Made by a program: the position numbers and the translations under genes. Below the pieces are notes generated by a model that was not told the origin of the DNA, made no database searches, and was given only the letters and a program-made list of their open reading frames with translations. From NCBI GenBank assembly GCA_016887505.1, contig CP069393.1, positions 1,722,001 to 1,786,000 on the forward strand: a stretch of DNA of 64,000 bases, given 5' to 3'. This document shows, one piece after another, positions 36,031-44,070 of this stretch. The stretch comes from Clostridia bacterium. GTDB lineage: Bacteria; Bacillota; TC1; UBA5767. Numbering within the stretch: position 1 is the stretch's first letter; each line of letters starts with the position of its first letter.

Positions 36031-36900
36031 CTAGAAGATTTCAGGGCCGTCTATTTTGGTCAGCTCGCCGAAATCAGCATTTAACATCATTGTTGTCTCA
36101 CCGGGTGTACCGTCACCGATCTGACGTCCATCCACGGATACGACCGGGATAACTTCTGCAGCAGATCCTGTTAGAAAACACTCATCTGCATTATATACAT
36201 CATGACGTGTAAGCAAGGCTTCCTTAACTTTGAGACCTCTTTTTTCCGCAAGTTCCATTACGGTATTGCGCGTAACACCTTCCAAGGCACCAACGGAAGA
36301 TGGTGGGGTTAAAAGGGTACCTTTTTTCACCAAGAACACGTTATCGCCTGTAGCCTCCGCCACGTATCCTTCATTATTCAGCATCAATGCTTCAGCACAA
36401 CCCATTTGTACTGCTTCAATCTTCGCTAAAATGTTGTTCATATAGTTAAGAGACTTAATTCTGGGGTTTACACCTTCAGAAATATTTCTTCTAGTTGCAA
36501 CAGTACTAATCTTCAACCCTTTTTGGTATAACTCAGCCGGGTATAGTTGAATGTCAGCCGCAATACAAATTACACTTGCTTTGGGACATTTATTAGGATC
36601 TAAACCCAAATCTCCAACACCACGGGTCACCAACAAACGGATATACCCTTCACGCAAATCATTCTTACGCATGGTCTCCAAAACCACTTCTGTCATCTCA
36701 TCCTTGCTCATCCCGATATTCAGCATAATGGACTTTGCGCTTTCATATAAGCGGTCAATATGCTCTTCCATCTTGAAAACACGGTTGTGATAGGCGCGAA
36801 TGCCTTCGAATATTCCATCACCATACAATAGTCCATGATCAAAAACAGATACTACTGCTTGCTCTTTTGGTACATACTTTCCATTCAAATAAATAATCAT
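36031..36900 (-). CDS. ilvE: Branched-chain amino acid aminotransferase
   Basis: 289 aa from the ATG at 36900, which follows AGAGGAATG; the frame to 36939 is rejected. PLP fold-type IV: MIIYLNGKYVP start, HGLLYGDGIFEGIR, the lysine region SLNYMNNILAKIEA (Lys schiff-base candidate in IKSLNYMN) and EATGDNVF. Transfers the amino group from glutamate in the last step of Val, Leu and Ile synthesis. A D-amino-acid or aminodeoxychorismate lyase role is possible for this fold, but first position in an ilv-leu operon behind a T-box argues for IlvE. Confidence 0.9.
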   Translation of the reverse strand: MIIYLNGKYVPKEQAVVSVFDHGLLYGDGIFEGIRAYHNRVFKMEEHIDRLYESAKSIMLNIGMSKDEMTEVVLETMRKNDLREGYIRLLVTRGVGDLGLDPNKCPKASVICIAADIQLYPAELYQKGLKISTVATRRNISEGVNPRIKSLNYMNNILAKIEAVQMGCAEALMLNNEGYVAEATGDNVFLVKKGTLLTPPSSVGALEGVTRNTVMELAEKRGLKVKEALLTRHDVYNADECFLTGSAAEVIPVVSVDGRQIGDGTPGETTMMLNADFGELTKIDGPEIF

Positions 36901-36954
36901 GACATTCCTCTTTCCTTCAATATTGAAACCTAGAAACAAAACTGAAATTTAATT

Positions 36955-37227
36955 TAAAAAAAATCCCGCCACTGGGCTTATGCCAGGGGCGAGATATTAT
37001 TCACGCGGTACCACCCTGCTTTCATCACTCACAACGTCAATCAACGTCTAAGCTATAACGGGCCCTCCCGTTCGACCTTACTTAATTGGGGCCGACAGTT
37101 CGAAAGTGATATCTATCTTGGGAATTCGTACCGGCTTACACCAAAGCGCCGGCTCTCTGAAACTCGTTCTGCAAGTAGACTTGTCTTTCTCATTACCTTT
37201 AGATGAATCGCAATACTATTACTGATT
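36955..37227 (-). promoter_or_regulatory. T-box leader of the ilvE-ilvDBNB-leuCDB-cimA operon (Ile specifier)
   Basis: Minus-strand leader with AGAGAGCCGG and the GGTGTAAGCCGG loop, the specifier loop reading AGATATCAC with codon ATC (Ile) at 37110-37108, an antiterminator T-box TGGTACCGCG at 37013-37004, and a terminator (about 36993-36955: CTCGCC...GGCGGG stem then at least eight T). Uncharged tRNA-Ile would allow transcription of all nine genes. Confidence 0.93.
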
Positions 37228-37233
37228 GAAACA

Positions 37234-37262
37234 AGTATAGATTTAACTCCCTTGCCTGTCAA
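37234..37262 (-). promoter_or_regulatory. Promoter of the ilvE operon
   Basis: -35 TTGACA at 37262-37257, 17-bp spacer, -10 TATACT at 37239-37234, directly before the T-box leader. Confidence 0.87.
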
Positions 37263-37315
37263 GTAAATTATCAAAACTTCTCACCAACTACACACAATTA
37301 TATCACAGAAAACCC

Positions 37316-37350
37316 AAAGTGCGGGTGGGCCATCAGGCCACCCGCACTTT
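37316..37350 (-). terminator. Terminator after nrdG
   Basis: GC-rich 13-bp stem 37350-37338 with 37328-37316 starting right at the nrdG stop; the T-tract after it is interrupted (TTTGGGTTTT). It separates nrdDG from the ilvE promoter. Confidence 0.75.
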
Positions 37351-38034
37351 CTATCTAATTAATACAGTTTCTATATGCTCACCAAGCTCTTCTTGCAAAA
37401 GATTCAGTTCCTCTGGCGCATAGGAAGTAAATTTTCCAACGCCAGCTAGCACTTCCTCATTATCCTTGAAACGCTGCAAGGCATATCGCTTGGCCCCATG
37501 AATTTCCTGTCCTATCTTACGGATGTCCGCAAGACTCAACAATTCCTTCGCTACTGTGGTTCTAAACTCATACCCTATACCGGAATCCATCAGTATCGCT
37601 TCGCTTTCTTGGATGTCTTGAATGGATACAATGGCCGCCGCAACTTCTCCATATTTCCGTAGTGGCGCTTTAATATCCATCGCAACGTAATCCACCAATC
37701 CCTTGCCTATCAATTGTCTTAGCATTTTCGGGTTTGTGCCATTCGTATCCAGTTTTAGAGGCAGTCCCCAAGTTTTAAGCCAAGCCAAAAATTCCGGCAA
37801 ATCCTTGTGAATAGTAGGTTCACCTCCAGAGACGACAATGCCATCCAGATATTTCTTCTTCTTATCCAAAAAATTCTGAATATAGGAAGATTCTGTATCA
37901 CCACTAGCATTCAAAACTAGTTCTGAGTTATGGCAGTAGGGGCAGCGAAAATTACAACCCCTCGTGAAGAAAACAGTAGATACCTTATCTGGGTAATCAA
38001 TAAATGAACTCTTCAAATGACCCCCAATAATCAT
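37351..38034 (-). CDS. nrdG: Anaerobic ribonucleotide reductase activating protein (radical SAM)
   Basis: 227 aa. The radical SAM cluster is C27-x3-C31-x2-C34 (GCNFRCPYCHN) with GGEPT following. It generates the glycyl radical on NrdD using SAM. The ~230-aa length matches the Thermotoga/clostridial NrdG form rather than the ~155-aa E. coli form. Its ATG begins immediately after the nrdD stop, so the two are coupled. The name fits by context; on its own it could be any small glycyl-radical activase. Confidence 0.93.
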   Translation of the reverse strand: MIIGGHLKSSFIDYPDKVSTVFFTRGCNFRCPYCHNSELVLNASGDTESSYIQNFLDKKKKYLDGIVVSGGEPTIHKDLPEFLAWLKTWGLPLKLDTNGTNPKMLRQLIGKGLVDYVAMDIKAPLRKYGEVAAAIVSIQDIQESEAILMDSGIGYEFRTTVAKELLSLADIRKIGQEIHGAKRYALQRFKDNEEVLAGVGKFTSYAPEELNLLQEELGEHIETVLIR

Positions 38035-40155
38035 CTATACAGCTTCCTTGTCATTCTTCTGAGCTCTATTTAAGCTAAGTTCAGTCTCAAATTCAACTCG
38101 TTGCTTATACTCTTCCTTTTTACCTTTGTTCCATGACTTAACTGGGCGGAAGAAGCCGACCACTCGAGTCCAAACTTCCGTTTCCATCCCACAGTCGGGA
38201 CATACTGGCTGTTCACCACGCAGATAGCCATGGTTGGGACAAATGCTGTAGGTTGGCGTAATGGTTATATACGGGATCTCTGAATTTTGGAATGCTTTTT
38301 TTAGAACCGATTTAACCGTCTCGATACTTTCGATTTCCTCCCCGATAAAGGCATGGAAGACCGTACCACCTGTATAGCGAGTCTGTAAGGGTTCTTGCAA
38401 TTCCATCGCCTCAAAAATATCATTCGTATGGCCTACAGGCAACTGCGTGGAATTGGTGTAGTACACCTCATCTTCTCCTGCGGTCACAATATTCGGATAA
38501 ATTCGCTTGTCGATTCTAGCAAAGCGGTAGGCCGCACCCTCTGCCGGAGAAGCTTCTAGGTTCCATAAAGTACCCGTCTCTTCTTGGTAGATTCCAATAA
38601 CCTTGTTCATGAAATCCATAATCTCTATCGCAAATTCCTGGCCCTCTTCCGTCGTAATGTCTTCACCAAGCAGGTTAATACAAGCCTCATTCATACCATT
38701 TAAGCCTATGGTATTAAAGTGGTTCTTGAAGTACTCTCCTTGTACATCCTTCACACCTTGGAGATAAAAACGGCTATAAGGATATAGACCTGACTCCATG
38801 TATCCCTCAAGCATCTCACGTTTGGCTTCACAGATGCGTTTACCTTTTTCCATTAGTACACGTACCCGTGACTTGAATTCCTCCACTGAATTGGATAAAT
38901 ATCCAATGCGGGACATATTTAAAGTTACAACATTGATGCTACCTGTTAGAGGATTGGCACCAAACAAACCACCACCACGTTTTCTGAGCTCTCGGTTGTC
39001 TAGTCTTAGTCTGCAGCACATGCTACGGATGTCTTCTGGTTTCATATCCGAATTTACAAAATTGGCAAAATACGGAGTTCCAAATTTACGAGTCATCTCC
39101 ATCACTGCATTCGAAACATCGGAATCCCAAGGAAAATCATCCGTTATATTGATGGTTGGGATGGGGAAGCTAAAGCTTCGACCTGCTCCGTCGCCTTCCA
39201 TCATTACTTCACAATAGGCTGTATTAAACATATCCATTTCTTTTTGGAACTCACCATACGTGCGATCCTTGCGTTCTCCACCAATCAAAACTTTCTCGTT
39301 TTTGAGAAGGGGATGCGCTACAATATCCAAGGTGATGTTGGTAAACGGAGTTTGAAATCCTACACGAGTCGGAATGTTCAGATTAAACACAAAGCTTCGT
39401 ACTGCACGTTTTACTTCCTCGTAGCTCAACTCATCATAGGCAATAAAGGGAGCCACATACGTATCTAGTGAGGAAATAGCCTGTGCACCAGCCGCTTCAC
39501 CCTGCAAGGTATACAACCAGTTTACAATTTGTCCCAACAGAGCACCCAGGTGTTTTGCTGGTCTAGATTGAATCTTGCCGACAGCCCCTTGGAAACCGTT
39601 TATGAGAAGTCCTTCAAGATCCCATCCGCAACAATACGGAGCCAACAGTCCCAAATCATGTATGTGTAAATCTCCACCCACGTGAGCATCTCGTATATCT
39701 TTTTCATAAATCTTATTTAGCCAATATTTTTTGGTAATCGAATCTACAATATGGTTATTCAGTCCTTGGAGGGAAAAGCCCATATTTGAATTCTCGTTAA
39801 CCTTCCAGTCAGCTAGTGAAATATAATCATCCACCATGGATTCAGCATCAAGGAATAGGTTCTTCGCTTCACGAAGTTCAGAATGCTTCTGGCGATATAG
39901 GATAAACGCTTTGGCAGTCGATGCACGACCATCTTCAATCAGCACCTTTTCTACCATATCCTGAATATCCTCAACGCTTGGGATGCCAAACCCAAACACT
40001 TCTACTACAATATTTTGGACCATTTCTGCTAATTCTCTCGCCTTATCCTTGTCTTCGCTGCCCACAGACTCTGCAGCACTAAAGATGGCTCTCTCAATTT
40101 TAGTAATGTCAAAATCCACGATGTCGCCATTCCTTTTTTGCACTCTGGTTATCAT
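38035..40155 (-). CDS. nrdD: Anaerobic (class III) ribonucleoside-triphosphate reductase
   Basis: 706 aa. Reduces NTPs to dNTPs under anaerobic conditions. An N-terminal ATP-cone (VQKRNGDIVDFDITKIERAI), a ten-stranded barrel core, a C-terminal zinc site (CPNHGYLRGEQPVCPDCG) and the glycyl radical loop WTRVVGFFRPV, with the radical Gly in RVVG. The start at 40155 follows GGAGGGTAAT; the ATG at 40167 has no ribosome binding site. No class I or II reductase is seen in the window. Under NrdR-type control, see the box at 40189-40210. Confidence 0.96.
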   Translation of the reverse strand: MITRVQKRNGDIVDFDITKIERAIFSAAESVGSEDKDKARELAEMVQNIVVEVFGFGIPSVEDIQDMVEKVLIEDGRASTAKAFILYRQKHSELREAKNLFLDAESMVDDYISLADWKVNENSNMGFSLQGLNNHIVDSITKKYWLNKIYEKDIRDAHVGGDLHIHDLGLLAPYCCGWDLEGLLINGFQGAVGKIQSRPAKHLGALLGQIVNWLYTLQGEAAGAQAISSLDTYVAPFIAYDELSYEEVKRAVRSFVFNLNIPTRVGFQTPFTNITLDIVAHPLLKNEKVLIGGERKDRTYGEFQKEMDMFNTAYCEVMMEGDGAGRSFSFPIPTINITDDFPWDSDVSNAVMEMTRKFGTPYFANFVNSDMKPEDIRSMCCRLRLDNRELRKRGGGLFGANPLTGSINVVTLNMSRIGYLSNSVEEFKSRVRVLMEKGKRICEAKREMLEGYMESGLYPYSRFYLQGVKDVQGEYFKNHFNTIGLNGMNEACINLLGEDITTEEGQEFAIEIMDFMNKVIGIYQEETGTLWNLEASPAEGAAYRFARIDKRIYPNIVTAGEDEVYYTNSTQLPVGHTNDIFEAMELQEPLQTRYTGGTVFHAFIGEEIESIETVKSVLKKAFQNSEIPYITITPTYSICPNHGYLRGEQPVCPDCGMETEVWTRVVGFFRPVKSWNKGKKEEYKQRVEFETELSLNRAQKNDKEAV

Positions 40156-40188
40156 ATTACCCTCCATATTGTAGAATTATTTATTCTT

Positions 40189-40210
40189 GAAACACTATAT
40201 ATAGTGTTTC
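40189..40210. promoter_or_regulatory. NrdR box upstream of nrdD
   Basis: A perfect 22-bp palindrome whose centre ACACTATATATAGTGT matches the NrdR consensus. It lies at the expected transcription start of nrdD. A degenerate second half-matching site (about 40224-40239) lies about 32 bp upstream across the -35/-10 spacer, close to the usual distance between paired NrdR boxes. Confidence 0.85.
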
Positions 40211-40218
40211 CTGTTCTC

Positions 40219-40247
40219 ATAATACATCATCATGTGTAGCAATGCAA
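40219..40247 (-). promoter_or_regulatory. Promoter of nrdDG
   Basis: -35 TTGCAT at 40247-40242, 17-bp spacer, -10 TATTAT at 40224-40219; the NrdR box follows directly. Confidence 0.75.
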
Positions 40248-40290
40248 TAGAGCAGCTCTCATTATTTTCCTTATATAGTAGTTATTTATG

Positions 40291-40330
40291 CAAAAAAATA
40301 AGCCCGGTACTATATCTAGTACCAGGCCTA
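40291..40330 (-). terminator. Terminator after the NifU-type genes
   Basis: Minus-strand imperfect stem (GGCCTGGTACTA with TAGTACCGGGC, one mismatch), small loop, followed by ATTTTTTT. 21 bp after the NifU-domain gene stop. Confidence 0.85.
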
Positions 40331-40350
40331 CTTATTCTTATACGATAATG

Positions 40351-40575
40351 CTATTTCACTTCAACTACTTCTTTAACTTCTGGGATTTCTGCCTTTAACA
40401 CACGCTCTACACCATTCTTCAGTGTCAGAAGAGCCATAGGACATCCACCGCAGGCACCTTTCAACTTCACTTCAACAACACCATCCTCGGTGATATTAAT
40501 CAGTTCAATATCTCCACCATCAGCTTGCAAAGACGGTCTAATCTTTTCTAATACTGCTTCTACACGTTCTTTCAT
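40351..40575 (-). CDS. NifU C-terminal-domain protein (Fe-S cluster scaffold/carrier)
   Basis: 74 aa, a single NifU C-terminal (Nfu) domain. The cluster-binding CxxC is Cys42-Gly-Gly-Cys45 in LKGACGGCPMA, and SLQADGGDIELI is the second family motif. Small Nfu proteins hold a [4Fe-4S] cluster between two monomers and deliver it to apo-enzymes, here possibly IorA or the dehydratases (inference). It lies 10 bp after a related cysteine-less gene. Last gene before the terminator. Ribosome binding site AAGGAG. Confidence 0.92.
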   Translation of the reverse strand: MKERVEAVLEKIRPSLQADGGDIELINITEDGVVEVKLKGACGGCPMALLTLKNGVERVLKAEIPEVKEVVEVK

Positions 40576-40585
40576 TTCTTTCTCC

Positions 40586-40873
40586 TTAAAATAAATTTTT
40601 AAAATACCCTTTAAAACCTTTTTCCCGGGGTGTCTCCCAAACGATCATTTCTATCTTCTGGTAAAGTTCAATTTCAGAATCGTTGCGAAGGACATAATCC
40701 AAAAGACGTTTCAACGTCTCCCGCGTCCTCGGTTTGTTATTCTTGCTGCCTTTGATCTTCAAAGTAACTATTCCATCATCCGTAACTTCCACAATCTGGA
40801 AGTCTGCACCATCTGCTTGAATGTCTGGACGAATATCCAACAGTCTCTTTTCGATAAGCTCCTTGTTATCCAT
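40586..40873 (-). CDS. NifU-like domain protein lacking the cluster cysteines
   Basis: 95 aa. The first 60 residues align by eye with the following Nfu protein (DIRPDIQADGADFQIVEVTDDGIVTLKIKGS against KIRPSLQADGGDIELINITEDGVVEVKLKGA), but the CGGC site is replaced by KNNKPRT and there is no cysteine in the protein. A C-terminal extension of about 30 residues (VWETPREKGFKGYFKNLF) is basic. It cannot bind a cluster the usual way; it may be a partner or a regulator of the intact paralogue. It follows the DGK-like gene by 9 bp and has a good AGGAGA ribosome binding site, so it appears to be maintained. Confidence 0.8.
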   Translation of the reverse strand: MDNKELIEKRLLDIRPDIQADGADFQIVEVTDDGIVTLKIKGSKNNKPRTRETLKRLLDYVLRNDSEIELYQKIEMIVWETPREKGFKGYFKNLF

Positions 40874-40882
40874 TGATTTCTC

Positions 40883-41743
40883 CTATGCCAGAATATGTAG
40901 TTTCTTAGGACAAATCTCAAACACCACAGATTTGCCTCTAAACACTTCACCATCCTGATGATAAAGCATATCATCTTTACTTGAAACACTCAAGGTTGTT
41001 CTGTCTAACATGGTAACAAACTCTTCATCACCATGTTTGCCGGCCAAAACCTTGCGCAAATACTGAAGCCTTTTCAAAAATCCGATGTTTTCAATGATGG
41101 AAAAACTTAGTAATCCATCTGCATTGTCCGCTTCCGGTACCACCGGAATGCCACCACCTAAAAATGGACCATTACCTGCCGTCAAACAAAGGATATTCTT
41201 TCTTTCCGTTTTTTCATCGTACTGAATGTCCACCGTTAGTCCCGGGTAGAAAAAAAGATTTTTAAAGACGGCAATCAGGTAGGCCAACTTGCCCTGAATA
41301 AGGCCGCTGCGATGATTCACATCATCCGTTACCTTTGCATCATACCCTATTCCTGCGCCATTGACAAAATATTCGTGGCCAATTTTGCCTAGATCAATAG
41401 TTTTTAATTGTTTTTTGCCAAGTACTTCCAAGGCTTTTGCAGGGTCCTCTGGGAGACCTAGAGAACGTGCTAAATCATTACCGGAACCTGCAGGCAAAAT
41501 GCCCATCTTACAGTCTCCAGACACACTTCCTTGCAACGCTTCGTGAAAAGTACCGTCTCCACCCACCACAATCAAGCACTTGTGGGGATTTTTCGTAGCG
41601 ATGACCTCCGCATGGTCCTTGCCTTTGGTAAAGACAACTTCCGCTCCAGGAAACAGTTCCATAGCCCGTTCACTCAATTTGCTCCATACCTTAGCAGCTC
41701 GTTTTCCCCCTGCATTTGGATTTACAATAAACAGTATATCCAT
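40883..41743 (-). CDS. Diacylglycerol/lipid kinase family protein (YegS/DgkB-like)
   Basis: 286 aa. DAGK catalytic domain: IVNPNAGGKRA at the N-terminus, the nucleotide-binding VVGGDGTFHEAL (residues 59-70) and GILPAGSGNDLARSLG; the C-terminal beta-sandwich ends in DGEVFRG. The family phosphorylates diacylglycerol, undecaprenol or related lipids at the cytoplasmic face of the membrane. The start shares one base with the iorB stop (TAATG). There is no obvious metabolic tie with iorAB; co-transcription may be incidental. Substrate not visible. Confidence 0.88.
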   Translation of the reverse strand: MDILFIVNPNAGGKRAAKVWSKLSERAMELFPGAEVVFTKGKDHAEVIATKNPHKCLIVVGGDGTFHEALQGSVSGDCKMGILPAGSGNDLARSLGLPEDPAKALEVLGKKQLKTIDLGKIGHEYFVNGAGIGYDAKVTDDVNHRSGLIQGKLAYLIAVFKNLFFYPGLTVDIQYDEKTERKNILCLTAGNGPFLGGGIPVVPEADNADGLLSFSIIENIGFLKRLQYLRKVLAGKHGDEEFVTMLDRTTLSVSSKDDMLYHQDGEVFRGKSVVFEICPKKLHILA

Positions 41744-42321
41744 TATCCCTGGTAGCCATAGCCCCTGCGGAAGGCCCTAAGATTCAAATCTAGAAACTTC
41801 TGAGGCACTGTGCTCTCAAGCGCTTCTTCCCATATAGCCATATCGTGACCAAGATTCTTGGCGAGAGCACCCAGTAGCACTACATTGGTGGCTTTCTGGT
41901 TGCCTTCTTCCCGGGCCATATCTATAGCAGGAACCTCGATGAGTTCCTCACCAACAAAAGCAGCTTCGATATCCTGGGGATAATCGACTGCCCCCATAAT
42001 AACTGGCATCGGGTCAATTTCTTGATCATTGACCACCATTTTGCCACCTTTTTTCAAAAACTTAGCCCATCTGAGCGCCTCTAGTTTTTCAAAGCCAATG
42101 ATGATGTCCGCGGTGCCCTCAGCAATTACGGGTGCATAAACTTTATCACCATAACGCACTTGAGTTACTACGGAACCGCCTCTTTGACTCATTCCATGAA
42201 TTTCAGAAACCTTTACATCCGCAGCAATTCTTTGAGCCACAAAAGCCAAGATTCTCGACGCCAAAATGGTACCCTGTCCACCTACACCAACAATCAAAAT
42301 ATTTACCGTTTTATTACTCAT
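41743..42321 (-). CDS. iorB: Indolepyruvate:ferredoxin oxidoreductase beta subunit
   Basis: 192 aa from the second ATG (42321), better spaced from GAGGTG than the first (42327); it overlaps iorA by 8 bp. Pyruvate-ferredoxin oxidoreductase gamma-type domain with the GVGGQGTILASRILA motif and SQRGGSVVTQVRYG. Together with IorA it decarboxylates aryl pyruvates (indolepyruvate, phenylpyruvate, 4-hydroxyphenylpyruvate) to aryl acetyl-CoA, reducing ferredoxin. Used in amino-acid fermentation. Confidence 0.95.
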   Translation of the reverse strand: MSNKTVNILIVGVGGQGTILASRILAFVAQRIAADVKVSEIHGMSQRGGSVVTQVRYGDKVYAPVIAEGTADIIIGFEKLEALRWAKFLKKGGKMVVNDQEIDPMPVIMGAVDYPQDIEAAFVGEELIEVPAIDMAREEGNQKATNVVLLGALAKNLGHDMAIWEEALESTVPQKFLDLNLRAFRRGYGYQG

Positions 42322-44059
42322 TGTCATTCACCTCACTGATGGCACCAAATGGACATACGTCAACACACACACCGCATCCGTTGCAAAGCGAAATGTCGAT
42401 GGTTGGCTTATCTCCTTTGAAAACAATGGCTGGGCAACCCAGCTTAGCACACAGGCCACACGCTCTGCATACGTCCTGGTCAACATTCACTACGTTGCCA
42501 GATGGTGCACAACCTTTTAGCAGAACACAAGGCCGTCTAAAGACGATTACAGAAGTTTCTGCAGCCGAAGTTTCTTCTTTAAGTGCCTGTTCTGTTGCTT
42601 TCAAATCATAGGGATCAACCACACGAACCCGTTTAATGCCCATAGCCTCAGCAACTTTCACTACGTCAATTTGACTACCATCACCCTGGCTCAAGGTCTT
42701 TCCTGTAGTCGGATTATCTTGGTGCCCTGTCATGGCTGTTGTGGAATTATCCAAAATTAAGATGGTGGAAGTACCACCGTTATACACTACATCAGCCAGT
42801 CCCGTCATACCAGAATGCATAAAGGTAGAATCACCAATTACGGCTACGGTATCTTTAACAAAGTCCCGGCCTCGTGCGAGTTCCATACCATGAGACACTG
42901 GAATTGACCCGCCCATGCAAACGCAAGTATCCATCGCGGAAAGTGGGGGAGCTGCACCTAAGGTATAACAGCCTATATCCCCAGTTACTCTGAGTTTCAG
43001 TTTGTTGATTATGAAATAAATACCACGATGAGGACAACCCGGGCAAAGTACCGGAGGCCTTACCGGGATACCTTCACGACCAGCTAGGGCCGCTTTTTCT
43101 CTGGGTATATTCAACTTTTCAGCAATCAGTTCCGGACTGAACTCGCCAACACGTGGAAATAGATCTTTGCCAATAACGGAAAGTCCCCAAGCCTTCAGCT
43201 GATCTTCCACCACGGGTTCTAATTCTTCAATCACATAGCATGTTTCAACCTGATTTACAAAACTACTAATCATCTTCTTAGGTAGTGGATAACTAAAGCC
43301 CAACTTAAGTACGCTAGCCTCGGGCATAACTTCCTTAACATACTGGTAAACAGCACCCGAAGCGATGATACCTACTTTTTTGTCGCCCCATTCAATCCGG
43401 TTCATGCTGGTTGTTTCTGCATACTCAGCCAGTTTCTCTCTTCTGGCTTCTACTACAACATGTCGCAGCTTACCGTGTGCCGGCAACATGACATTCTTTT
43501 TAGCATCCTTAACGTAGTCCTTTAAGGGAATATCCAGTCTTTCCTTCTGTTCTACCAAGGATTGTGAATGTGCAATTCGAGTAGTTTCACGGAACAAAAC
43601 CGGTGTGTCGAATTTCTCAGAAATCTCATACGCTTCCTTAATAAAGTCAATCACTTCTTGGCTATCCGACGGTTCGATTAGAGGAATTTGAGCAAAACGA
43701 GCAAATATGCGGTTATCTTGCTCATTTTGGGAGCTGTGCATTCCAGGGTCATCGGCTGTAACCAAGACTAATCCACCATTCACCCCCATATACGTAAAGG
43801 TCATCAAGGGATCGGCTGCTACATTGACACCCACATGCTTCATCGCTACTAGCGTTCTAGCACCTGCTATTGAAGCCCCGATTCCGACTTCCATCGCAAC
43901 CTTCTCATTGGGTGACCATTGAGAGCGAATTTCATCATACTTGGCTACATTTTCAAGAATTTCCGTGCTGGGTGTTCCCGGATAGGCCACACCTACCCGA
44001 ACGCCAGCTTCATAGGCTCCTCTTGCGATGGCCTCGTTACCTGTCATCAATGTTTTCAT
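42314..44059 (-). CDS. iorA: Indolepyruvate:ferredoxin oxidoreductase alpha subunit
   Basis: 581 aa. An N-terminal pyrimidine-binding domain (GNEAIARGAYEAGVRVGVAYPGTPS), a ThDP-binding region (GDIGCYTLGAAPPL, then GDSTFMHSGMTGLADVVYNGG) and two C-terminal [4Fe-4S] ferredoxin motifs (CRACGLC with a later CP, and CNGCGVCVDVCP). A strictly anaerobic enzyme of aromatic amino-acid breakdown. It follows the ligase gene by 11 bp, so the aryl-CoA forming or activating steps are made together. AAGGAGAAG ribosome binding site. Confidence 0.96.
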   Translation of the reverse strand: MKTLMTGNEAIARGAYEAGVRVGVAYPGTPSTEILENVAKYDEIRSQWSPNEKVAMEVGIGASIAGARTLVAMKHVGVNVAADPLMTFTYMGVNGGLVLVTADDPGMHSSQNEQDNRIFARFAQIPLIEPSDSQEVIDFIKEAYEISEKFDTPVLFRETTRIAHSQSLVEQKERLDIPLKDYVKDAKKNVMLPAHGKLRHVVVEARREKLAEYAETTSMNRIEWGDKKVGIIASGAVYQYVKEVMPEASVLKLGFSYPLPKKMISSFVNQVETCYVIEELEPVVEDQLKAWGLSVIGKDLFPRVGEFSPELIAEKLNIPREKAALAGREGIPVRPPVLCPGCPHRGIYFIINKLKLRVTGDIGCYTLGAAPPLSAMDTCVCMGGSIPVSHGMELARGRDFVKDTVAVIGDSTFMHSGMTGLADVVYNGGTSTILILDNSTTAMTGHQDNPTTGKTLSQGDGSQIDVVKVAEAMGIKRVRVVDPYDLKATEQALKEETSAAETSVIVFRRPCVLLKGCAPSGNVVNVDQDVCRACGLCAKLGCPAIVFKGDKPTIDISLCNGCGVCVDVCPFGAISEVNDNE

Positions 44060-44070
44060 ATTTCTTCTCC

